Shown here one piece after another: positions 51,975 to 60,440 of a stretch of 64,000 bases of DNA. The position numbers and the translations under genes are program-made. The notes under the pieces are model-generated. The model saw only the letters and a list, made by a program, of their open reading frames with translations, did no database searches and had not been told where the DNA came from. The stretch lies in assembly GCA_046546375.1 (NCBI GenBank), contig JBKGXV010000007.1, forward strand, positions 15,720 to 79,719, read 5' to 3'. The stretch is from JAEZKC01 sp046546375 (GTDB lineage: Bacteria > Fibrobacterota > Chitinivibrionia > Chitinivibrionales > Chitinispirillaceae). Position 1 is the first letter of the stretch. Each line of letters starts with the position of its first letter.

Positions 51975-51999
51975 TTACAACAGACAATCTGGAGAAAAA

Positions 52000-52698
52000 A
52001 TGGAAGCGGATCGGCCCGTTGTTGAATTCGACAGCGTCTCGGTTGAAGGAAACAACGATATCAGCATTCTCAGAGACCTGAATTTCGCAATCAGAAAGGG
52101 TGATAAAGTACTTGTATATGGCGAGTCCGGTTCGGGCAAATCGACACTGCTCTATTCTCTTCTCGGACGAAACAGAATCAGTACTGGTGCCATTAGCATA
52201 AACGGAACAGTTTTCAACGAACACAACGCACATTGTTTGCGAAAAAGCATCTCTTTCGTGCCGCAGGAACCGTTGATGGGAGCCGACACGGTAAAAGCCG
52301 CACTCCTTCTTCCATTCACGTTCAAAGCCAACCGGAACTTCAGCCCGACTCAGGAGGAGCTGCTGGAAACGCTGGAGTTTGTGGGTCTGGGCGAAAAATA
52401 TATGGAACGGTCCTGTTCACGCCTGAGCGGAGGTGAGAAGCAGCGGTTATCTCTGGCAAGAGCGCTTCTGCTTAAGCGGGAGATCATGCTGATTGACGAA
52501 CCGGCATCGGCACTGGACACCAGGAATGAAAAGATGATTCTTGACATTCTCACCGGCATGAAACCGACGGTCCTGGTGATTTCACACAACCCTTCCTGGA
52601 AGAAAAGTTTTTCCAAATACATACATGTTGAAAACGGAACCGCGATATTATTATCTTCTGAAGCAAAAGTGAACGCAGATGAAAACACAAGACATTAG
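52000..52698 (+). CDS. fetA: ABC transporter ATP-binding protein (FetA/YbbL-like)
   Basis: 232 residues. Walker A GESGSGKS, Q-loop SFVPQEP, signature LSGGEKQRLSLARALL, Walker B IMLIDEPASALD, and the switch His in VISHNPSW. The downstream gene is a FetB-type permease overlapping by 20 nt, and the two together match the FetAB (YbbLM) pair, reported to export iron or confer oxidative-stress resistance. The assignment rests mainly on the permease. Confidence 0.85.
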   Translation: MEADRPVVEFDSVSVEGNNDISILRDLNFAIRKGDKVLVYGESGSGKSTLLYSLLGRNRISTGAISINGTVFNEHNAHCLRKSISFVPQEPLMGADTVKAALLLPFTFKANRNFSPTQEELLETLEFVGLGEKYMERSCSRLSGGEKQRLSLARALLLKREIMLIDEPASALDTRNEKMILDILTGMKPTVLVISHNPSWKKSFSKYIHVENGTAILLSSEAKVNADENTRH

Positions 52699-53530
52699 TA
52701 TCACAAGCCTAATCCTTCTCTACTCTCTTGCGGTTATTCCGATCACTCTGTTTTACATTACAAAAACACCGCTTGTCAGAAAAACCCTTTTCGCCCTCCT
52801 GCGAATGACAGGCCAGCTTCTTTTTGTCGGACTTTACCTGGGTTTCGTATTCAAACTGAACAATCTGGCGCTCAATCTGTTATGGATAGTAATTATGATT
52901 CTGGTGGCCAATTTCAATGTCAATTCGAACATCGGAATCAGATCACGCACACTGTTTTTCATTTCCCTCAGCGGATTGTCGACCAGCACTGTTCTGGTGG
53001 GAAGTTTTTTTATTGTACTGGGTATAAGTCCCGCTCCTCTCTATGATGCCCGCTATCTCATACCCATTTGCGGTATGATTCTTGGCAATTGCCTCAGAGG
53101 AAACATAATCGGTCTTGAACGCTTCATCTCTTTTCTGAAAGGGAATGAAAACGAATACATTCTGAGATTGTCCATGGGAGCCTCACCATCCGAAGCCGCA
53201 GAACCCTTCTTTTCCAAATCATTCATAAGCGCACTTGCTCCCACGATTTCAAACATCGCCACAATCGGTCTGGTTTCATTGCCGGGAATGATGACCGGAC
53301 AGATTCTGGGAGGGTCCGCCCCCTACTCTGCAATCAAATATCAGATAGGTATCATGCTGGCAATTTTCGCAGCGACCTCTTTAGGTGTCTACATAAACCT
53401 GAAGCTTTGTATGGGGAGCATGTTTGACTGTTACGGTTTTTTGAAAACAGAGTTCAGAGATGAAAATTCGAGTTTTCCCAAAACCGGTGAAAAATCCGTT
53501 CTAAAACAATCAAACAGGTTCCTGCTTTAA
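52679..53530 (+). CDS. fetB: UPF0014/FetB-family ABC permease
   Basis: 283 residues, about seven membrane helices. Residues IVIMILVANFNVNSNIG and the block ISNIATIGLVSLPGMMTGQI are the UPF0014/FetB signatures; AVYQI-type GGSAPYSAIKYQIGIML follows. It overlaps the ATPase gene by 20 nt. A polar tail extends beyond the last helix. Confidence 0.88.
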   Translation: MKTQDISITSLILLYSLAVIPITLFYITKTPLVRKTLFALLRMTGQLLFVGLYLGFVFKLNNLALNLLWIVIMILVANFNVNSNIGIRSRTLFFISLSGLSTSTVLVGSFFIVLGISPAPLYDARYLIPICGMILGNCLRGNIIGLERFISFLKGNENEYILRLSMGASPSEAAEPFFSKSFISALAPTISNIATIGLVSLPGMMTGQILGGSAPYSAIKYQIGIMLAIFAATSLGVYINLKLCMGSMFDCYGFLKTEFRDENSSFPKTGEKSVLKQSNRFLL

Positions 53531-53604
53531 TCTCATCATACAAAAGCGTATATTTACATATCTGCAGATTACATTAGAAAAAAAACGGGTGTTTTCGGTA
53601 AATT

Positions 53605-55407
53605 ATGTCAGGATCATTTCCATCATTTCAGCTTAGAGACAGCAACTTGCGGCATAAAAGCAGGTCAGATACGGAAACGAGCAGTGTGATGCCTCGCCCC
53701 GGGGACAAACTGGGTCACTGCCGGATCATGGACCTCATAGCCAGCGGCGGGATGGCAAATGTGTACAAGGTTTGGCATGAGCAGCTGGAGGTTGTGCGCG
53801 CGCTGAAAATCCTCAAGCCCGGATTCACCGAAGACTCCAAAGCCCGCCTGGAAACCGAGGCGAAGATTTCGGCAAACATACGGCATCCCAACATAGTTGA
53901 AGTCTACGGGGTGGGATACTGGAACGATACTCCGTTTATAGAAATGGAATATGTGGACGGACACTCTCTGCGCCAGTTTCTGGACAAAAGGGGGAAGGTT
54001 TCGGTACCCTTCGCACTTTCGGTTGTACATGTGGTGTGCACCGCGCTGCACTACGCCGGCAATCAGGATATGACTCTTTACGGGAAAGTGTATGACGGAC
54101 TAATTCACAGGGATATCAAGCCGGCCAATATACTGATCGATACAAAAGGCAGAATAAAACTGGCTGATTTCGGAATCGCACGACCGAGCGAGACCAATAT
54201 CCACACAGTCGAATCGAAAGTGATGGGGACGTTTGCATATCTCAGCCCCGAGCAGCTCGATGGAGAGAAACTGGATCAGCGATGCGACATTTATGCGCTG
54301 GGGGCGGTTCTCTATGAAATGATCACAGGTACCAAAGCCTTTCCCCAGAAATTCCTGACCGAACTGCTTCAGCAGAAATCAAAAGGAAACTATACGCCGC
54401 TTGGAGCATATCTGCGCAATGCTCCCCGTCAGCTTACTTTTCTGATAGAGAAAAGTCTGCGCATCAATAGAGATGAAAGGCAAAGCAGTATCGCCCATCT
54501 GGACTGCGAAGTATGCGACCTGCTCAGAACTCTCTCCCCCAGGCAACCGGAAGAGATAATTCGGACAGTTGTCGACCAAATCGAAGAGCAGTCTGAAATC
54601 TATGACAAACCCGAGAAGAGAATTTGGAAGTGGTATCTTGGAGCTTTCGCGGTATGTATTCTTGCTTTGATCGGCGCAGGTTTTTTTCTGGTTTTAAAAA
54701 TCGGCGATGTCACAGACAAAAAAACGCCTCCTCAGACAACCATCCCGGAGGTGCATTTCGACACTTCACCTCCGGGGCATCTTGATACTCCCCCCGAAAC
54801 TGACGAAGCTCAGCCTAAGCAGCCGCAGATCAAACCCTCTTCTGAAGTAAGCAACGCCGGAAGAAAAGAGGACAGAGCAGAAAAGCCGATTGTCAAAAAG
54901 AAAAGTTCATTCATGAAGGGAATAGAGTCATACGGAAGAAGAGATTACCGTTCGGCGATTCCTGAGCTGGAGAAAGCGGTTCTGGAAAAGACAAGCGCAC
55001 AAAGGGCGGATTCAGCGGTCATGATGCTTGCGGATGCGTATCTGGAGGTAGGCCAGCCGCTCAAGGCGCAGATGCTTCTAAAAAACCGCACAATCGAGGA
55101 CCCGTTCTACAATCTGCTGCTTGGCGACACATACCTTTCGACGGGGAGACTGCAGGAGGCGGACAGGATTCTTTCCGTAGTGTCCGGAGAAAAGTCACGT
55201 CTGGGCAATGGGGTGGAAAAGGAGATCATGTATAAAAGAGCAGTGGTGAGGGACGGGTTGTATCTTAAGAAGCCAAACCGTGAAAATCAGACTCTGGCCA
55301 TACGGGGATGGAGGGAATATCTTCAGAGAAACTGCCATTCGGATGAAAGCCCGAAGTGTAAGCAAGCCCGAAGGAAGCTTGAGCAGCTGGGGTATGAAAA
55401 ACGGTAA
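53605..55407 (+). CDS. Membrane Ser/Thr protein kinase with C-terminal TPR-like region
   Basis: 600 residues. Kinase domain ~35-310: LIASGGMANVYKVWH (Gly loop), ALKILK (VAIK-type Lys), HRDIKPANIL, LADFGIAR, and SPEQLDGEKLDQRCDIYALG. One membrane helix at ~347-370, then a Pro-rich linker and an extracytoplasmic region (~430-598) with TPR-like hairpins (RRDYRSAIPELEKAVLE). This is a Pkn-type Hanks kinase of the PASTA-less class. No Shine-Dalgarno is clear; a start at 53689 (MPRPGDKLGHC) is possible. It precedes the NtrC-type activator by 189 bp. Confidence 0.92.
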   Translation: MSGSFPSFQLRDSNLRHKSRSDTETSSVMPRPGDKLGHCRIMDLIASGGMANVYKVWHEQLEVVRALKILKPGFTEDSKARLETEAKISANIRHPNIVEVYGVGYWNDTPFIEMEYVDGHSLRQFLDKRGKVSVPFALSVVHVVCTALHYAGNQDMTLYGKVYDGLIHRDIKPANILIDTKGRIKLADFGIARPSETNIHTVESKVMGTFAYLSPEQLDGEKLDQRCDIYALGAVLYEMITGTKAFPQKFLTELLQQKSKGNYTPLGAYLRNAPRQLTFLIEKSLRINRDERQSSIAHLDCEVCDLLRTLSPRQPEEIIRTVVDQIEEQSEIYDKPEKRIWKWYLGAFAVCILALIGAGFFLVLKIGDVTDKKTPPQTTIPEVHFDTSPPGHLDTPPETDEAQPKQPQIKPSSEVSNAGRKEDRAEKPIVKKKSSFMKGIESYGRRDYRSAIPELEKAVLEKTSAQRADSAVMMLADAYLEVGQPLKAQMLLKNRTIEDPFYNLLLGDTYLSTGRLQEADRILSVVSGEKSRLGNGVEKEIMYKRAVVRDGLYLKKPNRENQTLAIRGWREYLQRNCHSDESPKCKQARRKLEQLGYEKR

Positions 55408-55596
55408 TAGATTTGCTTTATTCATTTTTCTGTGGGTGAGACTTAAGCACGAAACTATTTTAGTATAAATAGTTAGTTTCTCCCGCACGGTTTATGTTTC
55501 CCATTCAGTTGAAACAGCTTCGCAGATTCAGATGCGGCTCTGAGTGCAAGAGCGTAGTAACCGGTCACATCACAGACAAGTTTAGGGAGCATTGAA

Positions 55597-56940
55597 ATGA
55601 AAACACCCAGAATACTTCTGGTGGATGATGAAGAGGCGACACTGTTTGGATATTCCCGCTATCTGTCCAAAGCGGGCTATTCCATAGATACATGCAAATG
55701 TCTCAAGGAGGCCAAGGACCGCACCTCTCACGAGCATTTTGAAGCGGTTCTTCTGGATCTCAAGCTGCCCGACGGCAACGCGATCGACTGGATTGCCGAT
55801 CTCAGGAGCACCCACGAGAACACTGCCATAATCGTCATCACCGGAATAAGCGACATACCCACAGCTGTAAAAGCCATGAAACTCGGCGCGCACAATTTCC
55901 TTACCAAACCGGTAAACATGGATGATCTCAATGTGAGCCTGCGCAAGAGTTTGGAGTTTGAGGAGCTGCGCAAAAGGGATTCGATTCACCAGAGGCTCAC
56001 ACCTCAGAAAGGCGAGCCCTATTTCGGATCCAGCCCCGTGATAGAGAAAGTCATTCAGTACGCCAATGTGGCAGCCATGAACCATACGGTGGTTCTTCTG
56101 CATGGCGAGACGGGGACAGGCAAGGGGGTTCTGGCCCGCTGGATACACGACCACAGTCCCCGCAAAAACGAGGCTTTTGTGGAGGTGAACTGCTCCAGTC
56201 TCAAGGGAGAGCTTCTCAGAAGCGAGCTTTTCGGACACGCCAAGGGGTCTTTCACCTCTGCCATAAAGGACCGTTCGGGTCTGATCGAGGTGGCGGACGG
56301 GGGGACGCTTTTTCTGGATGAGATCGGGGACATGGATCTTGAGGTACAGACCCAGCTTCTTAAGACAATCGAGGAGAAGTCCTACCGCCGCATCGGCGAA
56401 AACAAGATCAGAACAAGTGATTTCCGTCTCATCTGCGCCACGAACCGCAATCTGACCGAAGCGTCAAGCAACGGTTCGTTCCGCAAGGACCTGTACTACA
56501 GAATATGCATTTTCCCCATCAACCTTCCGCCTCTCAGAGAGCGCAAGGATGATTTGGCAGGACTTATAAAGCAGACGCTGATCAGTTTCGGCTACAAGCA
56601 CTTTCCTCTCTCCCAGAAGATGGTGGATATTCTCCTTCAATACTACTGGCCTGGAAACATTCGAGAGCTCAGAAACATGCTGGAGAGAGCGCTGCTTCTG
56701 GCCCAGGGCAAGCCGTTGGATGTTCAGCATTTCCCCGGACTGGAAAAGCAGGTCCCCGGGACGGGTGAGGAGCAGACTCCCGAGGCCTGGAATCTCGACG
56801 AGATAGAAAAGAGGCATATCCTGAAAGCGCTCAAGCATTTCGGAGGAGACAAGTACGAAACAAGCAGTGCTCTGGGGATCTCCCTTTCCTCTCTTTACCG
56901 TAAGCTGGATAAAATGCAGCAGCAGGCGACAACCGCCTGA
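55597..56940 (+). CDS. NtrC-family sigma-54-dependent response regulator
   Basis: 447 residues. Receiver domain ~1-120 with the acidic pair DDEE and phospho-acceptor in LLDLKLPDG; AAA+ domain ~140-370 with Walker A GETGTGKG, L1 loop GSFTSA (consensus GAFTGA), Walker B GGTLFLDEIGDM, and R-finger LPPLRERKDDL; Fis-type HTH at the end (SSALGISLSSLYRKLDKMQ). It activates sigma-54 RNA polymerase. The partner histidine kinase is absent; the Hanks kinase upstream may supply input. A strong terminator follows. Confidence 0.93.
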   Translation: MKTPRILLVDDEEATLFGYSRYLSKAGYSIDTCKCLKEAKDRTSHEHFEAVLLDLKLPDGNAIDWIADLRSTHENTAIIVITGISDIPTAVKAMKLGAHNFLTKPVNMDDLNVSLRKSLEFEELRKRDSIHQRLTPQKGEPYFGSSPVIEKVIQYANVAAMNHTVVLLHGETGTGKGVLARWIHDHSPRKNEAFVEVNCSSLKGELLRSELFGHAKGSFTSAIKDRSGLIEVADGGTLFLDEIGDMDLEVQTQLLKTIEEKSYRRIGENKIRTSDFRLICATNRNLTEASSNGSFRKDLYYRICIFPINLPPLRERKDDLAGLIKQTLISFGYKHFPLSQKMVDILLQYYWPGNIRELRNMLERALLLAQGKPLDVQHFPGLEKQVPGTGEEQTPEAWNLDEIEKRHILKALKHFGGDKYETSSALGISLSSLYRKLDKMQQQATTA

Positions 56941-56951
56941 TTTCCACTCTT

Positions 56952-57007
56952 TTTCCCACTTCCGGGAACAACCGATTCCCGGAAGTGGGAAATGCTCCCT
57001 TTTTTCT
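56952..57007 (+). terminator. 17-bp-stem terminator-like hairpin after activator gene
   Basis: A perfect 17-bp inverted repeat, TTTCCCACTTCCGGGAA (56952-56968) and TTCCCGGAAGTGGGAAA (56976-56992), followed after 7 nt by CTTTTTT. It begins 12 nt after the activator stop and separates it from the sigma-54-like promoter ahead of the next gene. Confidence 0.78.
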
Positions 57008-57038
57008 CCCCTCCTGACAATTTTTACCTTCTCCCCCG

Positions 57039-57054
57039 TGGCACAGTATTTGAT
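57039..57054 (+). promoter_or_regulatory. Sigma-54-like promoter of ferritin-like gene
   Basis: TGGCAC (57039-57044), 5 bp, TTGAT (57050-57054): the -24 element is exact and the -12 element is TTGAT against consensus TTGCA/T. It lies 62 bp before the start codon and just past the terminator of the sigma-54 activator gene. The A for C in the -12 GC pair is a weakness. Confidence 0.5.
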
Positions 57055-57115
57055 GTTTGTACTGTTGATTCAGTTCACACACACATCGCCACTAGCCTAA
57101 GAGGAGTCCACTACA

Positions 57116-57625
57116 ATGAAAAGCAACGAGCGTTACAACGATTTTCTGAATTTCTCTCTCAGACGGATGCTTGAGTCCGCAGCTCTCTATGAAAGTCAGG
57201 CGAAGCTGTGCGGCGATCAGCCTAGCAAGCTCTTTCTCTACTATCTGGCATCCAAAAAACGGGTACAGTACGTACAGATTGAAAAGGCGAACGAAGCCTT
57301 GAGAACCGCAGACACTGAAAGTGACGAAAACAGCTATATCTTTGCTGAACTGGTTCCCGAAAACACCGATTTATCCAAAATGAGCATTTCAGAAATCCAC
57401 TCTCTTGTGCGCAGAAAGGCCGAGCAGGAATTCAATCTGTTCATCGATCTGGCCTCTTTCGAGGAAGACACACCTACCAAAAAGATGCTCATAAACCTGA
57501 GCAAAATGGCAAAACAATTCAATAACGACATCGATACGGGCTATGCTCTTTTTGCCTGCAGAAACAAAACAATCAGAATTCCCACAAAACCCAAAAACAA
57601 AATGCCCATCCTCGCTCAAGCCTGA
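57116..57625 (+). CDS. Ferritin-like (rubrerythrin-type) helical protein with incomplete metal site
   Basis: 169 residues, ATG after GAGGAGT. Helical composition and spacing resemble the rubrerythrin/ferritin-like four-helix bundle (MLESAALYESQAKLC; RKAEQEFNLFIDLASFEED). The second-helix ExxH position that usually supplies a metal ligand reads KKRVQYVQIE, so at least one ligand is missing, though several Glu (FIDLASFEED) remain. It follows a sigma-54-like promoter. Function unknown; an iron-storage role is not supported. Confidence 0.6.
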   Translation: MKSNERYNDFLNFSLRRMLESAALYESQAKLCGDQPSKLFLYYLASKKRVQYVQIEKANEALRTADTESDENSYIFAELVPENTDLSKMSISEIHSLVRRKAEQEFNLFIDLASFEEDTPTKKMLINLSKMAKQFNNDIDTGYALFACRNKTIRIPTKPKNKMPILAQA

Positions 57626-57651
57626 ATCTACAGTCGGAAAGAGCGCCAGGG

Positions 57652-58761
57652 GTGAGATCCCAGAACTTTTTTCTCTTAATCGACAAAAGCTGGATCATTC
57701 TCCTGACGCTCACAGCATGGACATTCACCCAATGCATACTCCCCGGGCGTTTGCCCTTTTTGGATACCACATACAGCTGGAAACTGGGAATTCTCGGTGC
57801 TGCCGGAGTTCTTCTTACCGTTTTTCTTCATGAAATCGGCCATACTGCCGCCGGCAGGCTGACCAGAACAAAGAGAACGCTTTCCTCCATTTACATTTTC
57901 GGAGCAGTAGAGAATGATTTCCTAAGCGCATCTCACAACACCTCGACCGGGAAAGCGGTTTCGGTGCTGGCGGGACCATTCACAAGCCTCCTTACCACGC
58001 TTCTTTGGTATCTGCTGATGCTTGCCACCAGAGATTCAGCTCTCAATGAAGCGGTCACGGTTCTGCTCTACCACCTTGCCTGTTTTTCCTTTCTGTTAGG
58101 GGTAATCAATTTTATTCCCGCAACTCCTTTGGATACGGGATATGCATTACGGCCATTTCTGAACGCGAAGCTTACCCGCATCCAGGATGTGTTCTCAGAT
58201 GCAACTGGTACACTGTTTATCCTTTGCGGTCTGACTGCAGCTCTCAGGGGATATCTTGTTTACGGAATTTGGCTTTTTATACCCGGTATATACCTTTTCG
58301 CTGCAATGCGAACAGCGGATATGCGCATTCGAAACCGAAATTTCCTGAGAGGGGAGAAAACCGGATACCACATGAGCAGAAACCCGGTAACTGTTCCCGG
58401 CAGGATCACTCTTAAGCGCTTTTTAAGGGAATACATCCACAAATACAATCTGGATGTGTACCCCGTCTGTGTTCCCGCCTCACCGGTCCGGTTCATAAGA
58501 GTCAGCGCACTGCGTACCGTTTCTCCGGAGAACTGGGATAACAGAAAAGTTTCGGAGCTTTCAACTCTCTGCACGGATGAAAACAGCGTAACCTGTGAAA
58601 CTGATATAATGGATACTCTCGAGATGATGCGCACCACTTCATGTAAAATTATAATCGTCACAGACCAGAAGGGGAATCTGCAGGGAGTCGTGAGTTATAA
58701 AGATCTGCTGCATTTTCTGTCGCTGAAACTCCACCTGAACGAACACTGCCCCGCTCCCTAA
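57652..58761 (+). CDS. M50-family (site-2) membrane protease with C-terminal CBS pair
   Basis: 369 residues, GTG start 9 nt after GGAAAGAG. First helix ~10-27; HExxH motif LHEIGHTAAG in helix 2 at ~60-69 and the second motif NFIPATPLDTGYALR (with Asp) in a later helix: the M50 zinc site is complete. The final ~125 residues resemble two CBS domains (TCETDIMDTLEMMRTTSC; GNLQGVVSYKDLLHF), which often bind adenine nucleotides. M50/CBS proteins cleave membrane-embedded regulators. The gene is 26 bp after the ferritin-like gene and may be in its transcript. Confidence 0.88.
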   Translation: MRSQNFFLLIDKSWIILLTLTAWTFTQCILPGRLPFLDTTYSWKLGILGAAGVLLTVFLHEIGHTAAGRLTRTKRTLSSIYIFGAVENDFLSASHNTSTGKAVSVLAGPFTSLLTTLLWYLLMLATRDSALNEAVTVLLYHLACFSFLLGVINFIPATPLDTGYALRPFLNAKLTRIQDVFSDATGTLFILCGLTAALRGYLVYGIWLFIPGIYLFAAMRTADMRIRNRNFLRGEKTGYHMSRNPVTVPGRITLKRFLREYIHKYNLDVYPVCVPASPVRFIRVSALRTVSPENWDNRKVSELSTLCTDENSVTCETDIMDTLEMMRTTSCKIIIVTDQKGNLQGVVSYKDLLHFLSLKLHLNEHCPAP

Positions 58762-58927
58762 GTGCTGACAGGCTGATTCCCAAAGAAAAGACTGCGGAGC
58801 ATGCACCCTGCCATCTCCTGAAATCGAGACTTGTTCACAGTACAACAGACCAGAAAAACCGATTTGCGACACCTCCCAAATTGAAAAAGCACTTTCTCAA
58901 TTCGGGAACTGTTTTCGGATCTGAGAC

Positions 58928-58957
58928 AAAAAACCTTCCGCATATTACAACGGAAGG
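58928..58957 (-). terminator. Intrinsic terminator of nfnAB operon
   Basis: CCTTCCG (58934-58940) with CGGAAGG (58951-58957), followed on the minus strand by T6 (plus A6 at 58928-58933). It lies 70 nt past the nfnB stop. Confidence 0.75.
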
Positions 58958-59027
58958 CCTGTTGGACTGGATTTTTTTTGATCTCCCACTCTCCGGGCAT
59001 GGAATCCCGGGTGGAAGAGGCAAAGGT

Positions 59028-60440
59028 TCAGGAACCCGACCCGAGATCCTCCATTATGCTGCGCGCGGCGTTTTTGCCCGCACCCATAGCCAGAATCACT
59101 GTTGCAGCTCCGGTTACGATATCTCCCCCGGCATACACTCCTTTTTTGGAAGTGCGGCCATCGGATTCATCGGCATTGATGGTGCCCCATTTGGAAACCT
59201 CCAGATCGGGTGTGCTGTCAGGGATAAGAGGATTGGGCTTGTTTCCTATAGCAATGACCACCACATCACTGTCCAGAACGAACTCGCTTCCCTCGACGGG
59301 TACAGGGCGCCTTCTTCCCGAGGCATCGGGCTCTCCAAGCTCCATTCGGATGCATCTGACCCCTGTCACCTCTCCTTTTTCTCCGGAGAGGATCTCCACC
59401 GGATTACACAGGAGGTGAAATTCGATTCCCTCTTCCTTGGCGTGATGGATTTCCGCATTACGAGCAGGCAGTTCCGCCTCACCCCTTCGGTATACAATCA
59501 TGGACTTTTCAGCACCGAGCCGCAGGGCGGTTCTCGCGGCATCCATCGCCACATTTCCTCCCCCGACAGTAATGGCCCGTTTACCCTTCAGAATGGGAGT
59601 GGAAGCCCCGTCGGAAAACGCTTTCATCAGATTGCTTCTGGTAAGATACTCGTTTGCGGAGTACACGCCGATACTGTTCTCGCCTTTGATTTTCATAAAC
59701 GAGGGCAACCCGGCACCTGAACCCACAAACACCGCATCGAACCCCTCTTCGTCAAGCATTTCATCAATGGTGGCGGTTTTTCCCATGATGAAGTTCTTTT
59801 CAATTTTCACCCCTAAATCGGTCAGATACTCTATTTCTTTTCTGACGATTTCTTTAGGGAGACGGAATTCAGGAATTCCATACACGAGCACTCCCCCCGC
59901 CTCGTGAAGTGCCTCGAAAATGGTTACCTCGAAACCTTCCTTCACAAGTTCACCAGCGCAGGTAAGACCGGCAGGGCCCGACCCCACAACAGCCACTTTC
60001 TTTGTGTTGGGAGCTTTCTTTTCCGGAAGCTTCACGACACCGTTTTCACGTTCCCAGTCAGCTGCAAAGCGTTCCAGATTACCTATGGCGACAGGGTCAC
60101 CTTTTTTACCCAGGATACAGCGGATCTCGCACTGTTCCTCCTGAGGGCACACTCTTCCGCATATTGCGGGAAGAGTGTTGGTTTCCTTTATTTTCCGGGC
60201 GGCGGCGGCAAACTCTCCCTCGGCAATCAGTCCGATGAATTCGGGAATTTTGACATTCACCGGACATCCCCCGACACAGAGGGGCTTTTTACACTGGAGG
60301 CAGCGCTTTGCCTCCGCAACGGCCTCTTCTTCTGTATAGCCGTAGGGAACTTCTTTGAAATTCCCTGCCCTTACCATGGGGTCCTGTTCCTTCATTTCCA
60401 CGCGGGAAAACCTGTCATTTGCACTCTGCTGTGTTGTCAT
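59028..60440 (-). CDS. nfnB: NfnB-like FAD/NADP and 4Fe-4S subunit (GltA/glutamate-synthase-small-subunit family)
   Basis: 470 residues. Two N-terminal [4Fe-4S] Cys clusters (CLQCKKPLCVGGCPVN; CGRVCPQEEQCEIRC), an FAD-binding VVGSGPAGLTCAGELVKEGF, and an NAD(P)-binding VGGGNVAMDAARTALRLG, ending in GDIVTGAATVILAMGAGK. Overlaps the 2Fe-2S/FAD subunit gene by 4 nt (ATGA). Together they match NfnAB, an electron-bifurcating NADH-dependent ferredoxin:NADP oxidoreductase; a sulfide dehydrogenase (SudAB) reading is the alternative. The enzyme points to anaerobic or fermentative metabolism. Confidence 0.9.
   Translation of the reverse strand: MTTQQSANDRFSRVEMKEQDPMVRAGNFKEVPYGYTEEEAVAEAKRCLQCKKPLCVGGCPVNVKIPEFIGLIAEGEFAAAARKIKETNTLPAICGRVCPQEEQCEIRCILGKKGDPVAIGNLERFAADWERENGVVKLPEKKAPNTKKVAVVGSGPAGLTCAGELVKEGFEVTIFEALHEAGGVLVYGIPEFRLPKEIVRKEIEYLTDLGVKIEKNFIMGKTATIDEMLDEEGFDAVFVGSGAGLPSFMKIKGENSIGVYSANEYLTRSNLMKAFSDGASTPILKGKRAITVGGGNVAMDAARTALRLGAEKSMIVYRRGEAELPARNAEIHHAKEEGIEFHLLCNPVEILSGEKGEVTGVRCIRMELGEPDASGRRRPVPVEGSEFVLDSDVVVIAIGNKPNPLIPDSTPDLEVSKWGTINADESDGRTSKKGVYAGGDIVTGAATVILAMGAGKNAARSIMEDLGSGS

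Noticed and set aside
51790..52233. N-terminal extension of AspS by 148 codons
   Set aside because: The extra part overlaps the divergent ABC transporter gene and has no conservation pattern; the canonical start at 51789 has a ribosome-binding site.
58881..59720. Plus-strand open frame of 279 codons after the M50 protease gene
   Set aside because: It runs through a minus-strand terminator and antisense to nfnB, which has clear Fe-S and dinucleotide-binding motifs.
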